A stretch of 64,000 bases of DNA from Salsipaludibacter sp963812245 (GTDB lineage Bacteria; Actinomycetota; Nitriliruptoria; Nitriliruptorales; Nitriliruptoraceae). Below, piece after piece: positions 60,474-64,000 of the stretch; position 1 is the first letter of the stretch; each line of letters opens with the position of its first letter. Below the pieces are notes generated by a model that saw only the letters and a list, made by a program, of their open reading frames with translations, made no database searches and was not told where the DNA came from. The stretch is from contig CAWEUK010000003.1 in assembly GCA_963812245.1 (NCBI GenBank), positions 558,001 to 622,000 of the forward strand. Reading direction: 5' to 3'. Position numbers and translations under genes: made by a program.

Positions 60474-61354
60474 CAGGCCAGTACGGGCAGCACGCTGACC
60501 ACCAGCCACATGCTGGACGCGAAGGGCAGGGCCAGGGCCGCCCAGGGGCGGTCTGCGTTGACCAACAACCCCATGGCAATGGCGACGGCGGCCGCAACGG
60601 ACCCACTCGCCAGGTTGTCGAGCAGGCCCTGCCCGAGCAGCAACCCGCCACTGAACAACCACAGGACCAGAGCGACCACACCCGGCGCGAGGGCCGCTGT
60701 CCGCGTCATGGTCATGCCTGCGGGCAGCAGGCGGTCGACCAGCACCACCATCACGGCCACCGCCAGGCCCATGATCGGCGCGACGGACACCGGGTCGGGA
60801 CCGGCGATCGACACGAGCATCCACAGGATGGTGGCGATCCCGGCCAGCGCCAGGCCGAAGGTCCGGAGGGCACCGCTGGCCGGCATGTCAGGACCCATGA
60901 AGGCCGATGGAGCGCGCCTGGCCACCAACGTCACGACCAGGAACGATCCCGTGGCGGTGACCAGCCACAGCACCACCTGGAGCATGCCACCGACACCGGT
61001 GGTCACCAGGACGAAGCGACGTACCAGGGTGGCAGCCGATGTCGGTGAGCCACCGCCCACCAGTCCCAGCGAGATGCCCCCGAGGATGAGGGGCAGGGCG
61101 GGCACGAGCCCGGTCACGATGTCGCCGGGCCGCAGCGGTTGGCCGACCACCGAGGACTCGTCGCGTTGGCGTGCCAGCCAGGTGGGCCAGACGATCATGA
61201 TCGCGATGGCCGCCACGACCAGGATCGCGACGCCCGGAATCCCGCCAGGCCAGAATGGGAGGCGCGCCAGCAACGACACCACGCCGGCACCCACCACGAG
61301 TCCGGCGGGGGCGAGCACGACGTCGCTCAGGGCGGTGTCACGGGTCATCCACAT
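60473..61354 (-). CDS. Multi-spanning membrane protein of unknown function
   Basis: About 293 residues with seven or eight predicted hydrophobic helices (for example AILVVAAIAIMIVWPTW and VAPIMGLAVAVMVVLVD). No family is recognised. ATG 61354 (MWMTRD) is chosen since the frame upstream is unremarkable; ATG 61348 is an alternative. The 3' end touches the last ccr repeat unit. The intergenic region to the divergent CinA-like gene is about 100 bp. Confidence 0.6.
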   Translation of the reverse strand: MWMTRDTALSDVVLAPAGLVVGAGVVSLLARLPFWPGGIPGVAILVVAAIAIMIVWPTWLARQRDESSVVGQPLRPGDIVTGLVPALPLILGGISLGLVGGGSPTSAATLVRRFVLVTTGVGGMLQVVLWLVTATGSFLVVTLVARRAPSAFMGPDMPASGALRTFGLALAGIATILWMLVSIAGPDPVSVAPIMGLAVAVMVVLVDRLLPAGMTMTRTAALAPGVVALVLWLFSGGLLLGQGLLDNLASGSVAAAVAIAMGLLVNADRPWAALALPFASSMWLVVSVLPVLA

Positions 61355-61452
61355 GGTCGGCGACACTACCAGTGGAACGAGGCGCGACGCGCCCATCGCT
61401 ACCCTCGCGCCGATGCTTCGACCCAGCCATTCCACGACGACGGGAGCACGGT

Positions 61453-62289
61453 GTGCCGACGGTCACCGCAGCGCTGATCGTCATCGGCGACGAGATCCTG
61501 GACGGGCACGTGGTCGACGCGAACACCCGCGTGCTGGCCGATGCACTGGGGGAGCACGGCGTCGTGCTGGACCGCATGCACACCGTGCGTGATGCGGTCG
61601 ACGACATCGTCGAGGCGTTGCAACGGGAGTTGCAGGAACCGGGCCCACGCTTGGTCGTGACCTCGGGCGGCATCGGCTCCACCCCCGACGACATCACCTT
61701 CGAGGCGGTCGCGGCTGCCCTGGGGCGTCCGACGCAGGTCAACGAGGTCATCGCCCAACGGGTGCACGGTGCGTTGGACTGGCAACGTGCCCAGGGCCTC
61801 GACGTCGACGAGATCGTGGTCACGTCGATGATGCGCATGGCCGCCATCCCTGCCGGCGCCCGCCTGTTGGAGAAGCTGTCGGGTTGGGTGCCGGGAGTGG
61901 TCATCGATCTCGATGGCGGCGTGACCGCCGCGGGCACCACCATCGCCGTGTTGCCGGGTGTCCCACGGGAGTTCGAGCGAATCACCCGTGAGGGTCTGGT
62001 GACGATGGTGGCCGGACGCAATCCCGTCCCGACGGTGCTCGAGGTCACCCATGGGTTTCCCGAGTCGCTGCTCAATCCTGCCTTCGCCGAGTTGGCCGAA
62101 CGCGTCCCCGACGTGAAACTTGGGTCCTATCCCGGCCGTCCGATGGTGGTGCGCCTGACTGGTGCAGCCGATGAGGTGGCGGTGGCGGCTGCCGTGGTGC
62201 GCGACCGGATCGACACGCTGACCGCGAGCCCCGGTGGTGCGGCCGTGCGCCGTGCATGGAGCCCCGTGACCGACGACCAGGACGACTGA
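61453..62289 (+). CDS. CinA-like (molybdopterin-binding domain) protein
   Basis: 278 residues of the MoCF-binding/CinA N-terminal fold: LIVIGDEILDGHVVDANTRVLADALGEHG and VTSGGIGSTPDDITFEAV, then GGVTAAGTTIAVLPGVPREF. The C-terminal nicotinamide-nucleotide amidase domain of full CinA is absent, so this is the shorter form. Possible roles are ADP-ribose or FAD-related pyrophosphatase activity. GTG 61453 has GGGAG upstream. It is followed 3 bp later by the mca gene. Confidence 0.82.
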   Translation: MPTVTAALIVIGDEILDGHVVDANTRVLADALGEHGVVLDRMHTVRDAVDDIVEALQRELQEPGPRLVVTSGGIGSTPDDITFEAVAAALGRPTQVNEVIAQRVHGALDWQRAQGLDVDEIVVTSMMRMAAIPAGARLLEKLSGWVPGVVIDLDGGVTAAGTTIAVLPGVPREFERITREGLVTMVAGRNPVPTVLEVTHGFPESLLNPAFAELAERVPDVKLGSYPGRPMVVRLTGAADEVAVAAAVVRDRIDTLTASPGGAAVRRAWSPVTDDQDD

Positions 62290-62292
62290 CCA

Positions 62293-63144
62293 ATGAGCGC
62301 CGTTCCTCGCCTGCTGTTCGTCCACGCCCATCCCGACGACGAGTCGTCCAAGGGCGCCGCCACGGCTGCTCGCGCCGCCGACGAGGGCGCTGAGGTGGTG
62401 CTGGTCACCGCCACCGATGGCGCGGCCGGCGACATCCTCAATCCGTCGTATCCGTCACTGGAGCCCCACGAGATGGCGCCGGTGCGGGAGCGCGAGCTTG
62501 CGCGGGCGATCGAGATCATCGGCTTCACGCGGGTCCACCTGCTGGACTATCCCGATTCTGGCCTGCCCGAGGACCTCGCCGACATCCCGTCCGGCTGCTT
62601 CGCCGACATCCCGGTCGAGGAGTCGGCCACGCGCCTGGCCCAGGTCCTGCGCGAGGAACGGCCGCACGTCGTGGTCACCTACCCACCCGACGGTGGGTAC
62701 CCACATCCGGACCACATCCGGGTGTTCCACACGACCATGGCGGCCGTGGAATTGGCTGCCGCCGACGACGGGGCAACGCCCGGGTGGCAGGTGCCACGGA
62801 CGGTGTTCGGGACGGGATTTCCTCGCACGCGCCTGGTTGCCATCCACGACGCGCTGACCTCGCGCGACCTCGAATCGCCCTACGAGGGGTGGCTCGAGGA
62901 TCGCAGCCCGCGCGATGCCGATCGTGACCCCGACATCGTGGTGGACGTGGGCAAGTGGCTGGACCGGCGCGATGCCGCCCTGTTGGCGCATGCCACCCAG
63001 ATCGATCCTGATGGACGCTGGTTCAGCGTGCCGCGCGAGATCGAGGTGGAGGCATTCCCGTGGGAGACCTACTGCGTGTTGGCAGGGCAGCCGGCACCGG
63101 AGGGGGCCACCAGTCTGTTCGACGGCCTCGACCTGTCGGCCTGA
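62293..63144 (+). CDS. mca: Mycothiol S-conjugate amidase-like PIG-L deacetylase
   Basis: A 283-residue zinc amidase. VHAHPDDESSKGAAT carries the metal-binding His13 and Asp16 with the adjacent catalytic Asp15, and PPDGGYPHPDHIRVF has His138/His141, as in MshB and Mca. Mca-type Mg/Zn enzymes cleave mycothiol conjugates to mercapturates and GlcN-Ins; MshB deacetylates GlcNAc-Ins. The SSKGAAT text after HPDDE favours Mca. Mycothiol occurs in actinobacteria, so this supports the taxonomic reading. ATG 62293 is 3 bp after the preceding stop. Confidence 0.88.
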   Translation: MSAVPRLLFVHAHPDDESSKGAATAARAADEGAEVVLVTATDGAAGDILNPSYPSLEPHEMAPVRERELARAIEIIGFTRVHLLDYPDSGLPEDLADIPSGCFADIPVEESATRLAQVLREERPHVVVTYPPDGGYPHPDHIRVFHTTMAAVELAAADDGATPGWQVPRTVFGTGFPRTRLVAIHDALTSRDLESPYEGWLEDRSPRDADRDPDIVVDVGKWLDRRDAALLAHATQIDPDGRWFSVPREIEVEAFPWETYCVLAGQPAPEGATSLFDGLDLSA

Positions 63145-63197
63145 GGAATCGGACCGCCTGGTCGGCCCGGGCGATCCGCCCCGGCGAGCGAACACGT

Positions 63198-63237
63198 TCC
63201 GGCACGCGACCCGGGCGGCCCGAAGATGCGTGCCGGA
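63198..63237. terminator. Bidirectional hairpin between convergent genes
   Basis: TCCGGCACGC (63198-63207) is exactly complementary to GCGTGCCGGA (63228-63237), around a 20-nt loop with an inner CGGG/CCCG pairing. It separates the convergent mca and minus-strand M14-like genes. Confidence 0.65.
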
Positions 63238-63263
63238 GTGGGCGGCATGCCTGGAATGGCTGA

Positions 63264-64000
63264 TCAGTCGGGGACACCGCCGGGGGCAGGGATGCGATCG
63301 GCGAAGTAGAACAGGACGTCGTGGCGGGCAGCGGCGACCGTCCGGGTCATCATCACGGGGATCTCGGCGAACCGCGTGACCACCAGTCCTTCGGGCGTGA
63401 CGGCCAGGTGCTCGGTGGTGACGACCTTGCCGCTGGCGGACTCGGCGATCAGGGGTACGGGACTGCCCGGAGGAACGCGCCCGATCACGTGGCCCTCGGG
63501 GATGCGGACGAAGTTGAGGTGGTCGGCCCCGTCGGCCACGACGAAGTCACGGTCGCCCAGGTCGCCGCCGATGGCGAAGTCCAGGTCCGGCGGCACCTTC
63601 ACCTTGACCATGTCGCCGAACACGTCGACATCGACGCGGACGTGGTCGTTGCGGAAGCGCCGGGTCCCGAGGAAGCGCCGCAGCCCATCCAGGGCGAAGG
63701 CGCGCGACTCTGGCAGGCCGGGCAGGCCACACTCCACCGCGATGGCGGGCACCTGCTTCGGCATTCCCTCCATCAGGGTCGCGACGCCAAGGTTCCATCG
63801 CAGGATCGTCGTCGTGAACAACGTGGCCAGGTTGTAGTCGCCCGGTTTGTCGGTCGTCACGATCGCGTAGAAGGGGTTGTCGCCGGTGTTGTTGTGGATG
63901 TCGACCATGGCATCCATGCCCACACCCGACAGTTCCGACAGGATGGCCGCAGCCGCCACGCGCTGGGGCGTGTCGGGGCCGTTGCTGCCCCAGATGCGGT
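63264..64000 (-). CDS. AstE/AspA or M14-type metallocarboxypeptidase-like protein, 5' end outside window
   Basis: The visible 245 codons run on beyond base 64000, so the N-terminus is missing. The text RIWGSNGPDTPQRVAAAAI followed by MDAMVDIHNNTGDNPFYAIV resembles the zinc-binding and substrate helix region of succinylglutamate desuccinylase/aspartoacylase-like M14 peptidases (a His in DIHNNTG). VECGLPGLPESRAFALDGLRRFLG is the helical part after the active site. The rest is a beta-rich C-terminal domain. Substrate unknown. Convergent with mca. Confidence 0.65.
   Translation of the reverse strand, partial: RIWGSNGPDTPQRVAAAAILSELSGVGMDAMVDIHNNTGDNPFYAIVTTDKPGDYNLATLFTTTILRWNLGVATLMEGMPKQVPAIAVECGLPGLPESRAFALDGLRRFLGTRRFRNDHVRVDVDVFGDMVKVKVPPDLDFAIGGDLGDRDFVVADGADHLNFVRIPEGHVIGRVPPGSPVPLIAESASGKVVTTEHLAVTPEGLVVTRFAEIPVMMTRTVAAARHDVLFYFADRIPAPGGVPD

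Overview
The window reads as a chromosomal segment of a high-GC actinobacterium. The evidence is dense, strongly GC-biased coding with many GTG and some TTG starts, a mycothiol-conjugate-amidase-like PIG-L protein, 7Fe (FdxA-type) ferredoxins, an actinobacterial NUDIX plus histidine-phosphatase protein (MutT1 type) beside polyphosphate kinase, and several short zinc-ribbon and PPOX-fold proteins typical of the phylum. I cannot name the species. A deep-branching marine or soil lineage using the ethylmalonyl-CoA route is an inference from ccr, not something shown. No rRNA, tRNA, CRISPR, phage or transposase was found.

Layout. 0-8.5 kb: the 3' end of murA, a CPBP protease, a double 3-hydroxyacyl-CoA dehydrogenase fusion, two cyclophilins and an aromatic/aspartate aminotransferase. 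8.5-18.7 kb: an alcohol dehydrogenase, upp, pyk, a membrane-anchored EEP enzyme, a two-component system whose kinase is split by a frameshift, a methyltransferase and two tandem ferredoxins. 18.8-24.7 kb: ppk, MutT1-like, ROK glucokinase and an FrhB-like iron-sulfur flavoprotein. 24.8-34.6 kb: fused E1 alpha/beta dehydrogenase plus crotonase, dCMP deaminase, thioredoxin-fold [2Fe-2S] protein, CoA-binding protein, calcium-type P-ATPase, YbaK and TspO. 34.6-42.6 kb: cysteine desulfurase and mnmA (coupled tRNA thiolation genes), ABC-F ATPase, PPOX protein, HerA-like ATPase, orphan ParA and a zinc-ribbon protein. 42.8-52.2 kb: a large secreted repeat protein, a DEAD-box helicase with a long disordered tail, a NUDIX protein, two head-to-head Dpp-type permease genes and a sulfatase-like membrane protein. 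52.3-57.7 kb: a cobalamin-riboswitch-controlled operon (btuF-btuC-btuD-cobO-trmH-like) and divergent fxsA. 57.8-64 kb: an ACT protein, a decayed methyltransferase, crotonyl-CoA carboxylase/reductase followed by tandem repeats of its own 3' end, a membrane protein, a CinA-like protein, Mca and a partial M14/AstE-like protein.

How the genes fit together. The carbon genes (double HAD, crotonase, Ccr, fused 2-oxoacid dehydrogenase E1) fit acyl-CoA metabolism. Ccr belongs to the ethylmalonyl-CoA pathway, whose mutases need adenosylcobalamin. The B12-uptake and adenosylation operon under a cobalamin riboswitch is therefore functionally consistent with it, although the two are separately transcribed. 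Many neighbouring genes overlap by 4 bp (ATGA/GTGA), indicating translational coupling.

Most unusual content: local tandem-repeat expansions at four scales (18, 21, about 136 and 315 bp), a frameshifted sensor kinase beside a second apparently frameshifted small membrane gene, a four-hairpin array between convergent genes, and a 21-bp gap separating divergent permease genes. I found no convincing wholly new multi-gene system.
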